From Hyposmocoma kahamanoa (lineage: Eukaryota > Arthropoda > Insecta > Lepidoptera > Cosmopterigidae), in assembly GCF_003589595.1 (NCBI RefSeq), contig NW_020655740.1:239413-303412 (forward strand): a stretch of DNA of 64,000 nucleotides, in the 5' to 3' direction. The position numbers were made by a program, and so were the translations under genes. Below the pieces are notes generated by a model. That model did not search any database. It saw only the letters and a program-made list of their open reading frames with translations, and was not told where the DNA came from. This document shows positions 21,213 through 33,094 of this stretch, piece after piece (position 1 is the stretch's first letter; the number at the start of each line of letters is the position of its first letter).

Positions 21213-22075
21213 TCAAAATCAAACAATCTTTCTTTCATAGGTAAGTAAATTACATTTGAAATCGTCATACTGATTAGACTCTACTGCTCAGTCGTAAGGG
21301 AGATTCCCCTGAGAAGAACGAATAAGAAATACTGGGGGTTGCTCTTTGTAAATACACATTTGAATACATTTATCACTACAATTAATTTGAATATCTCACT
21401 TAGATCGAGATTACCTGCATGAGCTAAACGGGCCACTACCACGGATTTATGTCATCCAAGTACGCAGAAGCTGTATAATAAACCTTCAAAAAGTTTTTGT
21501 TTCACTTCAATTTTAGACCTCGTAAATGGGAAATTTTGAATCTTATTATAGAAGCGTATATATACATTGCCCCTTAAGAGGGAGCATGCCAAAAAATTTT
21601 GACGTTGGCTCCGCCCAAATTTGTGAAACAAATATATGCCTGAAGTTCGCGTGACAAGCGACAGGAGATGTTGAATTTTGCGCATTAAAAGTACCAAATT
21701 CGTTTTAGCGGAATAACTCTAAAACTAAAGGGATTCAAAAAAAATCCGTAGTGACAGTTCTCGATCATGCATAAATATAATTAATTATCTAATTTTTGTC
21801 CTAATAACCTGTAGCATTTCGAGGATAAATCGAAAAAATGTGAAAATTAGAGGTCATTTCGTGATTTTTATCTATCGAGGAAACTTTATTGTTTTATGTT
21901 TCTGATTAGTGTCTATGCTTGAATATATCGTGTAGTTACTCATACAATATTTTATTTTTAACTTTAAAGTGGATATACACCTCTAAAATCAAATCGAAGA
22001 TTAGGAATTTTTCCTCTGCTCCCTCTTAAAGGAATTTGAGACTTATGAAGACAACTGTCAAGAACAACTGCAGGC
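21213..22075 (-). mobile_element. CR1-like LINE 3' end, split by a TTAA element
   Basis: It matches the minus-strand LINE ends at 35524-35900 and 36818-37240, including TTCCCCTGAGAAGAACGA, CTAAACGGGCCACTACCACG and TCATCCAAGTACGCAGAAGC. The match stops at 21577 and resumes at 22026 with AGGAATTTGAGAC, as expected after a clean insertion. Confidence 0.75.
21578..22025. mobile_element. TTAA-flanked TIR element nested in the LINE
   Basis: The 448-bp segment is flanked by TTAA at 21574-21577 and 22026-22029. Its ends are GAGGGAGCA and its reverse complement TGCTCCCTC. The uninterrupted LINE copy at 37195 has a single CCCCTTAA at this point, so the duplication is confirmed within the window. TTAA duplication is the mark of piggyBac and Kolobok elements. 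It is non-autonomous. Confidence 0.85.
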
Positions 22076-22079
22076 TGGC

Positions 22080-23370
22080 ACGAAGCCGTTCGTCAGAAAC
22101 CCGTGCCGCCTTTTTGTGTCAGAGGTCAAGGCGCACATCGATCCGCTGAATTACCGCAATAAGCAAGCATCTACGATGATAATGTAACAGAATACCGTGC
22201 GTAAAGTTGCGCGCGACAGTCATGGCCTGCGCGTCGGCGGCTAGAAAAAGCGCGCATATTTAACGGCGCGCGAACCGTTACGCGCGCCCCATATACCACA
22301 CGCTGCGTACGCGCCGATGAGTCGCTCTGTGATCACTTAGATGTATGTTTTGTAGACGTATCAATTTTGAGGACAAGCAATAAGCGTCGTGATATTGGCC
22401 ATATGTTTTCTTTCTTTGAATTAGACTATATTTCGCCTTTGGTATGTAGAGTTATGATGAATGTCCCACATGAGAGATGTTGTCGTAGGTCTTACGTTGC
22501 TTTAAATTATAAAGATCTCCACTTACATTTCGTTCTACTTCGTTAAAACACTCATGTCGCCGTCAAGAAGTATTTGGGGCACTTGTGCAGTATTTGTGCC
22601 TGAATATTCCTAGGCATTTACAATTTATTTTAATGACCTTTCATGGCGCTCAATGCGACGAATATCATCGCCGCAACACTTGTGAATGATTGATATATCC
22701 GCTACGCCTGCACTTAGCCAACTCCACCGCGGGCGAAATAGATTAAACGTTTGAAACAACCATTGTATTGTCGACTTCAAATTAATATGTTAAAAAACGA
22801 ATTAGTGAATATAGATTTAGGTAAAGATCATTTTTTACACATAAAGCGAATGTGTTTCTTGGAATCTCTCGACGCGTTCGCCAGCTGACGAGACGAGAAC
22901 GCAAAACTTTCATATCCCTAAAAGCTTTCCAGCTAGAGCAGTAGCTATCTTGTGAAAACTAACTTAAGCTATACGCAAATCATTTGTGGGAAAAAGTTTC
23001 AATGTGCACAATAGCCACGTCACATGTCACTCGCCTCGGTTCACAAACCTCTACGCCTACTTCAAGATTAAAACTCACGTCTCAAGGAGACTCTTCGAGA
23101 TATCCAAATTTCATGTTTTGACTAAAATATTACATGTTAGTATATTGAACCGACACAGGTTAATGATTTATTCAAACGTAACGGTGAATGTATTTGGTTA
23201 AAATCGACTGTGTTGAAGTACTAGTATAATACTAGATATGGATTGAGAAGTTGGCGCCTGTGAAAAGAATTTTAAATTGGAACCGCGTATTATGGGTACC
23301 CTCATTATGTTGACCGATTCCTTAGCTGGCGTAAGTGACCTAAAAACACTATCTGAAAAAAATGGTGAAA
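22080..23370. other. Unassigned; CpG-rich patch at 22195-22330
   Basis: The patch contains GTTGCGCGCGACAGTCATGG and GCGCGAACCGTTACGCGCGC, far above local CpG density, with TATTTAA between. It could be a MITE remnant or a promoter. No transcript evidence is visible in sequence. The rest is AT-rich. Confidence 0.3.
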
Positions 23371-23378
23371 GTTCGTAC

Positions 23379-23557
23379 CTGAAAGGAAGGAGCTGGCGAA
23401 GGAATCATCCTGGCAGCGGTGCGGTGTGAGGATGGAGAGGAGCAGCAAAAGCACACCAGCTCGTGTCACTGTCATGGCGGCACTGTCAAACTGTCACTGG
23501 GCGTCGCTGTGTAGGCGCATGGCGGGGCGTCCGCTCGCCTTCTCGTGCGGGCTTACA
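23379..23557 (-). CDS. Putative first coding exon of a secreted or membrane protein
   Basis: Read on the minus strand, a strong acceptor (CTTTCTTTCTTTCACCAG) opens the exon at 23557. After an 82-nt 5' UTR, ATG at 23475-23473 (context GCCGCCATGA) starts MTVTRAGVLLLLLSIL, then TPHRC and QDDSFASSFLS, a textbook signal peptide with cleavage likely before QDD. The exon ends in a CAG|GTACGA donor at 23379 after 97 coding bases, so phase 1. The block is GC-rich and non-repetitive. The next exon would be at lower coordinates but was not found, so the protein is unidentified. An upstream ATG (GCCATGCGC) lies in the leader. Confidence 0.45.
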
Positions 23558-23559
23558 CT

Positions 23560-24275
23560 GGTGAAAGAAAGAAAGGGGTTTAGGTGCGTGTACGCCGCCT
23601 CACATAGACTATGGACCGGAGAAAGCAACGTCTTGCGCCTGTGGATACTTATCCCGAACTGCGCCTCACTGAGGCATCGCTGTAACATACACAAGGAATA
23701 TATATTACTAAATTTGCTTTTATTGTTAGGATTTGTATGTACTCGTCGTCCTATATTATCTTTGAATAGGCGTACAATGTCCAGATTTATGCACAAAGGA
23801 ACGTCTCGCAGGCGATGCAAGCGATACGGCAAGAATGAAAATCTGAGGGCTAAAGACTTCCTATTCTGCTATCCATTGATGTAAATACTGTTTGTGTTCA
23901 ACTACGAGGCGTCTAATCTATGCCCAAATTAGCATCGTTTAACGGCAAATATGAGGTGGAGGATCTCAACGATAAATACATATTATGGAGAGCTCGATGA
24001 ACTTGTTTATCGCTCCCACATTATAATTCCACATCTCTGAGAACTGACTAAATTATGCCAAGATATGATTACAATTGTTTTGATTACAGTTGACATTAAT
24101 CATTAATTTACGTGTACTTGCTTTTGTAACTTAGTGGCCGAGACTGCTTCGTGAAATGGTGGTGTGATTTCACTTAGTTTTACAACACTAATCATCACCC
24201 TTAGATTGTTGTAATAGTTATGTGTTAAAAAAAAACATAATGAGAAATTTGATGGGCTTGGATGGGACTACCCAC
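23560..24275. other. Unassigned, upstream of the 23.4 kb exon
   Basis: Frames are open on both strands between about 23490 and 23880 because the GC content is higher, but neither reads as a known domain. The minus-strand part is intron or untranslated sequence under the proposed exon model. Confidence 0.3.
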
Positions 24276-24279
24276 GAAT

Positions 24280-24790
24280 CTACTTTTTTATATTTGTAAC
24301 TTTTTCGTTGAAAAGAAAACCGACCCCATAACTTTGCTTATCAGTTTTTTTCGATTTCCATGAGATCTTCACATCGGATTCTGACTTCTTGGTGACAACG
24401 GGACTGTTACGGACTCCTTTGTACGTTTCATATTTCCTTTTCTGGTTGACATAGTGATGATGATTTGTTGATTACATGCCTTGTGAAAAGTCGACTTTTA
24501 TTCGAGGAAAAAAATTAGTAATTTGTGATAGCCGAAACGAACCCACGTATACCCTTTCAAACAAAACACGAATATACAAAATAGGTCCGCAATTGATGGA
24601 GAAATTGGTGTATACACGGACATGCCCATAAAATTTAGGGATTTCCTCCGATTTTCATGAGATTCCCAAGTCAGTTTCTGACTTGATGGGACCACCTCGA
24701 GAGTGCACACTTTCGAAGAGTTTTCAAAATCAGTCCACAATTGACGCAGTTATCTGAAAACTCCTCCTACTTTTTAAAAAAAAAAAGAAA
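24280..24790 (-). repeat. Repeat G (divergent relative of repeat A)
   Basis: Shared words with 56170-56500 in opposite orientation: GATGGAGAAATTGGTGTATA, GGACATGCCCATAAAATTTA and ATCAGTCCACAATTGACG. It ends in a CTCCTCCTACTTTTTAAAAA block like repeat A's start. Confidence 0.5.
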
Positions 24791-24799
24791 AAGAATCAT

Positions 24800-25315
24800 C
24801 CAAATTCGAAGCGTTACCACCGATATTGAAGAGCATACGTTAAAAAGTACAAATGAAAGATTATAACTCAATTGACTAGCTTCAAAAGAGTAACAGGAAA
24901 ACGAATGATCGACCAATCGTTATATTATATCGACCCAATTATAATGTCGAGCAGTAAGTCACGACCTAGTAAAAGTAAAAAAAAATTAGGAACTAGAAGG
25001 CAATGTTTGACCACTTGGGCGGCTGTCATCCGCGCGAATGTGGTAACACGCTGACGTGACCGTGATTTTTAAAGCAATCGGTTATATTACAATTTCTTTT
25101 TATAGTCGGATTTTTAATTAGAGACATTTACTAATGTCACTTTGAGAGATAAGCTTAAAGATATTAACATTCATACACTAGCGTCACAATACATTTACGA
25201 AAATGTTATTTATGTTAAGAAGTATAGTAAGTTTTTATTAAAAACACTGACAGACATAACATTTAACATCCATGGTAGTGATGTTTCAAATAAATATTGT
25301 GAATGTTAAATGTAT
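24800..25315. other. Unassigned AT-rich DNA
   Basis: Nothing recognisable. Confidence 0.3.
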
Positions 25316-25319
25316 CCAA

Positions 25320-25500
25320 ATGTATATATTAAAAGAGCAACTCCTAGAGTTTCTTGCTCATTCTTCACAGGGGATTAATATGACGATTACAAGTGTAATT
25401 TGCTTACCTATGAAATAACGATGATTTGGTTTTGAATTTGGATTTGAAAACAATGTTGCCACTTTTATGAGTATGGGTTTGGTTCAGTTTTTAATGGACT
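25320..25500 (+). mobile_element. CR1-like LINE 3' UTR fragment
   Basis: AAAGAGCAACTCCTAGAGTT, TTGCTCATTCTTCACAGG and a GGTTTTGAATTTGGATTTG tail match the family end. Confidence 0.65.
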
Positions 25501-25805
25501 TAATGAAACTCATTCATTATCATCATACATTTTGTATTTGAGGCTAAAAAATAGTTCATTTAGTCCTAGAAAGATATAATTATCTCACTATCAGTGAACG
25601 GGCTGCGTTGGTAGTAATTTGTGGTGTATTACGTACCTTATAATTTACATCTGACAATAAGTGGGGGTAAATATTATGAAGGAAAAAAAATGCGGTGGTA
25701 GCCCAGTGGGAAAACGGTTGCTTCTTATTTCAGAGGTCGACGGTACGGACCTCTTGCAAATTTTGTCAACGTTCATTAGGAGAGAGGTATTCCTGCTTAC
25801 GGCCA

Positions 25806-25996
25806 ATAATAATAATAACAACGCACACACTCATTGCCTCGCGCTAGGGAAACCCTGTATACCGAGTGCCATGGACACAACATAGAGAACCACAAATGAT
25901 ACCCAAAATCACGGGAGAAATAAATGTAACAGAAACTATGTGGGACCTTTTTGCTTGGCAGACCAGCAGTGTCACCGTTCGGCCGCGGAGGCAGGC
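25806..25996 (-). repeat. SINE-1 copy with (ATT)n tail and deleted box B
   Basis: The minus strand starts TGCCTCCGCGGCCGAACGGT. The box B segment is missing between CAAAAAGGTC and CCACATAGTTTC. An AAT array at 25805-25817 is the tail in reverse. Confidence 0.75.
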
Positions 25997-26114
25997 ATGG
26001 AGGCACTATACTTTGTCGATTGTAATTCTAGCCAGAAGAATTTACAAAATCATTTTCAATCTGTTAGCATTTCACATTAATATCGTTTGAAGAACAAACA
26101 GTTAAGTCTTATTC

Positions 26115-26402
26115 TATTCCCGAAGTGGTCCCTACCGCCTCCCAGTGGACGCTGAAGAGTCTAAGGGCGGTAGCAATTGGTGGGCGTTGATGCTGTCCAG
26201 GGGGTGCTACCGTATTTGAAAAATAAACCTAAATTATCTATATAAACTGTACTACAAAAATTATATTTTTTTCCTTGTGATTTCTTGTGTTAAGTTAATA
26301 TAAAAAATTCGTGTTTTCTATTATGTATTGTGGCGATAGACGTTTATATTCTTTATAACATCCTTAAGTGGGCGGTGAACCAAGAAGTTTGGGAATCTAT
26401 GT
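26115..26402. mobile_element. hAT-like MITE (tentative)
   Basis: It starts ATTCCCGAAGTGGTCCCTAC and ends GAAGTTTGGGAATCTATGT. The GTGGTCCC and GTTTGGGAAT ends are typical of one hAT group. The target duplication was not confirmed. Confidence 0.35.
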
Positions 26403-26667
26403 TTTAAATCCAATTGAAGTTTGGTGATATTTTTCAGGTATCAATTCTCAATATCAATCGTTTTTTTACATTTTGAAAATGTAAAAAATGGTTGACATCC
26501 TTTAAACAGACAACATACATTTGTGCGACCGACAGAATCGATCGATTTGAAGATTGCCGTCTGAGGATGTCACCACATTTAGCGACGAGGAAACGGCGTG
26601 AGGTTGTAATGTTTACCCATACTTGTCGCATTAAGGAGTCACTCGCACTTGATACCGACTTAACTTA

Positions 26668-26808
26668 ACCGACTTCAAAAAAGGAGGAGGTTCTCAATTC
26701 GATTGTATGTTCTTTTTTTTTGTATGTATATTACGCGATAACTCCGGTATTCGTGAACCGATTTTCATGATTCTTTTTTTGTTGGAAAGGGGGTTCTTCC
26801 ATAGTTCT
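26668..26808 (+). repeat. Repeat A, truncated left part
   Basis: AACCGACTTCAAAAAAGGAG to GGGTTCTTCCATAGTT, then the match stops abruptly. Confidence 0.75.
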
Positions 26809-28285
26809 TCCATCAACATTCTGCTTTTTGAGCCTCTACTGCGCCGTCGTGTAATGTCTTAAGCTCTCCGTCGTAGACGCGGCCTTTAGAGTATCGACAC
26901 GGCTGTTCGGGCGCTGTCGTATAGCCATCGTCTATGTTGTTGCGTATCAAATGTGGCTTTCTTATTTTTTTAAAGTCGTTCAGCTATAGACGCAACTGTT
27001 TGCCGCCTACCGTAGTCATCGTCGGCTGTAATATTTTAAAACTAGTTATATAATAAAGCACACACTCACGTTACTGTTACTGTTGTGTTAGTTACTGTTA
27101 ATGTCGATTACAATTTGCATATTTGGTTTTGGTTTTTAAGTTTTTTGAATGTTTGAGCACCATGATATTCAGGTACTGCGGCTGAGTGAGGAAAATCTCT
27201 CATAGATTTGTCATAGACGTATTTTCTTAAAACTTAATATAAACGAACACAAAAAAATTGAGACAAAAAGCAGAGGCTTAGCATATATAACGGCGATAAG
27301 ACCGCGCAGCGCTGTTTTTCAGCCTCTCCCTAATCCTTATGGTCCTGAGTGAGAACCATGTCAACGAGGGCTGATGAAGAATATCATTATTAGCATACAC
27401 TTATTTAAAAAAATGATATTGACGAACATTATGAGAAAAAAATAATACTAAAGAAAAAACTATGACAAAGAAACATTAATTCAAACAGTTCGTGGAATCC
27501 GTGTGCGAGTGTGTATCTTTATGTATATGTGTGACTGGGTGTTGTGCCTTGTTTCATTTAGTAGCGATGGTAATTAGTTGAAATGGGATTAGTTGATATC
27601 ATGTCAAAAGTAGTGCACTATTTTTAGGTAAATATTTTTTAGGTTTTCCAGTTGTCGTCGTTTTAAAGCCGATTTGTACTATGTTCTCTCATTTTATTCC
27701 TTAGTGGTGGAGGTTAGTCATTCTAGATACACGCTGTATAATACCTGAAACAGCCCCCATATCGTACTGTTCTATGATTAGACAAATACAATTATAGTAT
27801 AAATACAATTGCTTTTCGTTAATAGAAACATTGAGTGGATTTGTTCAAAAAGCGCTTTTTATTTTTCCATCAGTATTTCATTTCAATAGCTCCATTATTT
27901 GATGTATCGGGCGGAAAAATCGTTCCATGATTTTATGAGAAACTCTAATTAAATACCGAGCTAGACTTTAATAAAGAGCTGTATCGATCAGGCCCGGGGC
28001 TGATGCGTTTCCTGGAAATGCAGGAGGGCGAAGGGAATGAGGAAGAGGGGGGTCGCCCATTTCACTACACATAGGTAGAAAGTATACAACGAATGGTAGA
28101 TGTACACGCCCATCGTCCATGCCCTTTACACGCTGAGTAATTTTAACAGTGTGTAACACCAACACACACAAGGTTAGGAATTGATTTAGACAATAATGTG
28201 CATGGGAGAAATATATACATACGTACGCGAATAAATCTATTTGGACACGCTTTGTGGAGGCTATTTAAAGTTGTAACAAACAAAC
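26809..28285. other. Unassigned; CpG-enriched 26825-27030
   Basis: The enriched part repeats the words GTCGTAGACGC, CGTCTATG and CTATAGACGC. It may be an old DNA transposon. The remainder is AT-rich, without features. Confidence 0.25.
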
Positions 28286-28737
28286 GATTTTTCTGAAGCA
28301 GTTTTTGAAGTCGGTTAAAAAGAAGAATTAGACATATGTTTTAACAAAATGTTTTGGATAGCTGACAAATGTTCTTCGTTATCTGTGTGTACAATAAAAT
28401 ATTATTATGTAAACAGGGCCTTGTGTAAGTATGGACTTATGTGATAAAAAAGTACGCCGAAGCTCACGAACATAGAGTTCATCACGTGAACATTCAGGCT
28501 ATACAGCTATTAGATAATACAAATATAGTGCGTAGAGTACAAAGAACTAGATTATTGGACTATAAACCTTTTGAGTTAGTGTAGTTAAGTTATAGTGAAT
28601 AAAACAAATATTAGTGCCAGTGTCAATTAGACTATGAACACAAAAACACAATGTCTTCCCTTAAACTAATACAATTTCTTTATACAATTTTAGGAAATCA
28701 CGTTGATATAAAATTGCTTACTAGTTGCGTTTAGACC

Positions 28738-28800
28738 GGCTAGTTTGGCAATCTTTGGGGGAGGCCTATGTTTAGCTGTGGACGTCTTTCGGTTGATATG
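28738..28800 (+). mobile_element. LINE C-terminal fragment (RTE/Proto2-like)
   Basis: Reads WQSLGEAYV, stop, LWTSFG, the last block of the same protein as at 9176-9321. Confidence 0.6.
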
Positions 28801-28998
28801 ATTAGTTTTCGAAAATGGCTATATTGTAAATAGTGCAATCGTACAGCTGCGTGATGACATATGCATGTTAATAAAGGGTGTCACTAAACCATAATCCTTG
28901 CATTTACATCCCACCGCTGAACACGAGTCTCTTCTTATAAATGGTCGTGAGCATTGCTTTTTTTGATGTATTACAATTTAATAATATTTTTATTATGA

Positions 28999-29115
28999 TG
29001 ATTATTGTAAAGATCGAACACGTAGAAAAATTTCTTCGACCCGGTGGGACTTGAAACTGTGACCATGCTGCACCGTAGCATTGCTCTTACATACTGAGCT
29101 ACAGGTCAAGAAACG
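28999..29115 (-). repeat. SINE-2 variant with a different tRNA-like head
   Basis: The minus strand reads CCTGTAGCTCAGTATGTAAG (box A region), TTTCAAGTCC (box B region) and then the SINE-2 tail, GGTCGAAGAAATTTTTCTAC and GTTCGATCTTTAC. The head differs from the TGGCTTAGTTGG heads. It could be a chimeric SINE or a tRNA pseudogene beside the tail. Confidence 0.5.
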
Positions 29116-29339
29116 GTTTAAAAAAAACGATTGTGGCTAAAGCTGAGCTAGTCCCAATTGTACTAGCTGCGACACGATAAACGGTGAATTAGGTAGTGCA
29201 TAATTGTTTTATTTCTATTTTTTTTTATTATCATTGTTCCTCTATTGTTTTGTTTACATGCGTGTCTGTGGTTGTGCAATGAACAGTTTTTTTTTCTTTC
29301 TTTCTTTCAAATAAGTCAAACATAACAAAACTAGAGCAG

Positions 29340-30300
29340 TTATTTCAATGAAATCAAATCAACTATCTTTTATTTCGTAGGTAATAAAATTACACTTGAA
29401 ATTGTCACATTAAACAAAAACCCACTAATGATTACCAGGTCAATTTCATTTCATCGCAAACATTCAATAGCTGGAAGTACACCCACCATGTGTTCGTATC
29501 ATCTATGTAATCATTGATTTTATAATAAGCTTTTTTAATTAGTACATTTTTAACATGAGCTTTAAACTTTTTTTCTGATAAATTTTGTACAAAGACTGGA
29601 ATTTTATTACAAAAACGTATACAGTGCCCTACAAATGACGAGCTAACTATGTCAAGTCTGAGCATAGGGGTCGCAAGTTGGTTTTTGTTTCTAAGATTAA
29701 GGTCATGCCTATCAATCTTTTTCGGAAAAAATTCTAAATTTTTGCTAACATACATTATATTTTCAATTATAAATTAACTTGGCAGAGTTAAAATATTTGC
29801 TTCTTTAACTCGTAACTTTAATTTATAGCACAAATATTGTTTGAATATCTGCCGCTCTTCCCCACAATAATATGCCATAGGCCATGACGCTGGCCAGAGC
29901 GGCCGAGAACCGCAAAAGGCTTTAATACACCAACCTTGCTCAGTGCCGTAGCTTTGTGTCTTTTGCGATAGAAATCTGGAGAAACTTCTAGCGAATGAGC
30001 TGTCGGATCGCCTCGTAGAAGTTTCCGGTACCCACAAGGCTGGCAGGTATTTCCGCCAAAGAATAAGTTTAGCAATTCAAAGGGGAAATGTTGCCAGCCT
30101 TCTGGGCACGATGCCTCAAGGTACGGACCTCGATGAAATTTTCTATTTATAAACTTTCTTACTTTTTTCATGCATCTACCTGAATTTCTTTTATTAGATA
30201 AGGTATACAAATAGAGTTGTATAGATAACACACTTTCAAGAATTAATGTCACTAAGTTCTTTAGCAGATTAGAAAGTACACGAAGATGAAACAAATTGAC
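29340..30300 (-). mobile_element. CR1-like LINE, C-terminal and 3' UTR
   Basis: On the minus strand a frame at 29432-29755 reads HCIRFCNKIPVFVQNLSEKK then KAYYKINDYIDD, the LINE C-terminus. Upstream, broken frames give AYGILLWG and ADIQTIFVL, matching GILLWGNAADINRIFVL at 36100-36200. The tail is ATTTGATTTGA-like at 29350. Frameshifts are numerous. Confidence 0.65.
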
Positions 30301-30337
30301 ATTGTTTTCTTACATATGTAGATACAGGAAATAATCT

Positions 30338-30755
30338 CAGTACAGAGTACTAAAAAAAACGACCTCAAAAGTACATGGAATTACGTCTATTTATTAATTT
30401 AGTTCGCCACTATACAGGACTTGACACTGGAGATAATAAAAATCGGTTTTCACTACTCAAAGTATATTGAGAGAAAAACGCCTTGAATTGGAGAATTAGC
30501 AAAATCAACCTTTAAAGTAATTGCTCCTAAATTAATGTTAGGCGCTATTTATGAAAATGAATCTTCATGCGTGAACAGCCACCCTTCGAGGTGGATGATT
30601 TTCTTCAAAATGAAATGGGACCACAATGGAAGTACCCCCATTCCAACAAAAAAAAATCGTGAGAATCGGTTCACAAATACCGGAGTTATCGCGTAAGATA
30701 CATACAAAAAAAAAGAACATACAGTCGAATTGAGAACCTCCTCCTTAGATATGTA
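30338..30755 (-). mobile_element. Repeat A, nearly full copy
   Basis: AATCTCAGTACAGAGTACTA at the left and GAGAACCTCCTCCTT at the right. The last bases of the terminal repeat are missing. A short deletion (AACTTAGC block) lies near 30395. Confidence 0.75.
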
Positions 30756-31119
30756 ATGACGCTATGTAAGATCTCGTACCGATGTTGCCACTTTTTAGCT
30801 TGTTTGCCATTCAAACTTTACGCTCTATTATCTACTACCATAACTTAAAGATTTTGATTGGGATAGGGATTTGACAGAATTTTGAAATATATCTATGGTT
30901 TCTTAAAAGACTGTCGTTCTTTCAGTTTTTTCTGTGATAACATCGAAACTTCGGAGCGGATTCCTCTTACAGTAAAACTTTGACACTTTTAAAAATCTTT
31001 TAATGTTTTTTTTGTAACGTAAACGAACGTTGTTTGATCGCAATCTCAATTAACAAAAGACGTTGCGCTTTTCGCTTCTGTTGTTGTGTTCCATGGACAT
31101 ATAGATTTTTCACAATAAG

Positions 31120-31412
31120 ATTCCGGAGGTATATATTAAGATTATCGTTTCCTAAGTTTGAAACTTTCTTAAAAGTATAGATAAAGATGTATGGAAAGAC
31201 AACAAGTGTCCAGATTCCACACAATTATGACTCAAAGTGTGTTTACTCCACAGCATTTAAGTTTATTTGAAAAGAGCAATCCCTGGAGTTTCTTGCTCGT
31301 TCTTCTCATGGAGGCCAGCGTAGTGAACGAGCAGTAGCTTAAAAAATGACGTTTTCAAGTGTAAAAATTTTACCTACATAATAAATGATTATTTAAGTTT
31401 GACTTTCCAACA
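31120..31412 (+). mobile_element. CR1-like LINE 3' end
   Basis: AGATAAAGATGTATGGAAAG, CTGGAGTTTCTTGCTCGTTC and AAAAATTTTACCTACATAAT follow the order seen at 16500-16745. Confidence 0.7.
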
Positions 31413-31425
31413 GACTCTAGCCAGC

Positions 31426-31571
31426 GGCCTTACCATGAACTCTTATTCAGTTCAGTGTAAGTTCGTAACGATAAAAAAGCGGGATGGTGATATACGCTTC
31501 ATGTAGCGCTGTCTCACAACGATTTATTTTAGATCCTAAACTGAATAGTAATAAGAGTTCATGGTAAGGCC
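31426..31571. mobile_element. Small MITE (GGCCTTACCATGAAC ends)
   Basis: 146 bp with inverted ends GGCCTTACCATGAACTCTTA and its complement. A reversed, left-truncated copy is at 45790-45918. Confidence 0.75.
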
Positions 31572-31729
31572 CCAGCATTAATAAGTGTAGCGCCTCTGTT
31601 GTGGATAGCCCCAAATTCTGGCTTTCGAGAAATCCATTTCCATTCATATGCATCAACAAAGATTATACGAAGCGCTTTGTACGAATGACTCGGATTGATG
31701 ATATTGTTTAGAAAAACGGTTTACTACCT

Positions 31730-31945
31730 GTAGAGCTCTTTGTGAAAGAGTTCATCTAGGGAAATACTGCCATCTTACCTATTCCATTGAGCATTATTAC
31801 GTTGGGGTTTTGAAGGGTTGTCAACGTATGTCCTAGGGTGACAGTGGCCCTTAGATCTTTGCGATTTAAAGTTTTGAGTGGCACTACAGGCGAGTCGCCA
31901 CCAGCAGCCGCACGACTTGTGCGTCCAGTCCCTTGGTATCATGAA
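31730..31945 (+). repeat. Repeat C copy with internal deletion
   Basis: GTAGAGCTCTTTGTGAAAGA, CTTAGATCTTTGCGATTTAA and a variant end GTCCCTTGGTATCATGAAAA. Confidence 0.75.
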
Positions 31946-31949
31946 AAAA

Positions 31950-32335
31950 AGCAGCAGTATGCTAAACATTCTTAATACGACCGTTAACTTGTTCTAGTCG
32001 AAGGTAGAGAATCAATCACGGTTCCATAGCATAACACACACGTTTAAACGCAGACTGGTGAGAGAATTATTGCGTGTGACGATTGTTTGATATTATATAT
32101 ATAATGAAGTAACGCTCCGAACGCATTGGCACTTTGAAGTTTTACAATTTTGGCGATTTTAAACATCATATCATCGATTTTCAAGAGCTGCAAGAGTCGA
32201 ATACTCTCCCTGAACCTATTCTAGGATCCATCTCTTGATCCGTTCAAACCACGTGAAGGATCTTTTCCTTAACACCTAAGTCTGTTTTTTCGTGTATTTA
32301 ATGTTTGTATAGTATTATATAACCTTCCTATTTAT
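31950..32335. other. Unassigned AT-rich DNA
   Basis: Nothing recognisable. Confidence 0.3.
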
Positions 32336-32339
32336 TTTA

Positions 32340-32560
32340 TTTTTAGCCGTCTTCAAAAAAGGAAGAACGTTCTCATTTCGACTATACATTCTTTTTGTGT
32401 GTGTACATCGCGTGGTTACTACGACAGTATTATGTGGTAAAAAGGGTATCTCAGGAAAATATTCCACCTCTAAGGGTGGCAAACTAGGGGATAAATGACT
32501 TTTGAAACAACCGACTGGTTGTTTTATTACTCTGTACTGAGATTATTATAAACTAGTTAT
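32340..32560 (+). repeat. Repeat A, short divergent copy
   Basis: Starts GCCGTCTTCAAAAAAGGAAG and ends TACTCTGTACTGAGATTATT, with the middle reduced. Confidence 0.65.
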
Positions 32561-32564
32561 ATTA

Positions 32565-33090
32565 TTATATGCTATCTAATAATGCATGTATTTATTATTA
32601 ATTGCAGTACATTTATTTAAAACATTTCCATTAGAAGATACTCTTTGTTAGCACCCCCTTTACAACCCTTAAATATCTATCCTGGAAGAAATTACCACTT
32701 TGTAATTTTTGCTTCTGTGTTGTCCTTGTAATTTTTAATGTGCAATAAAAAATGTTTTATTATTTATAATTTTCACAGACCACATTTCTTCCGTGATAAA
32801 TTTGAAATGAAGGCATTTATTGCAATGTTACAACACATACACAATAAGAAAGGTAACAAAAGTAAAACAGCGAGGCAAACATTTTAAACAACAAACAGAC
32901 AATGCAATGTGGAATACAATCATGTGTGCAGTTGTGGTATACCTACGCAAAAGGTTCTGATCCAGATGAAGCCACCGCCGAGACGAGGCTGTTACAATGT
33001 TTACAATGGACACTCTGCTCTTTGCGTTTCACGGAGGAGTCTCATTTTGTAGTCTTGAATATGCGTAATAACAAATAGCATTTCATATAA
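32565..33090. other. Unassigned AT-rich DNA
   Basis: Nothing recognisable. Confidence 0.3.
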
Positions 33091-33094
33091 ATTT

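Noticed and set aside
22195..22330. CpG island promoter
   Set aside because: It is CpG-rich with a TATTTAA word, but there is no start, splice site or exon next to it; an old CpG-rich transposon explains it equally well.
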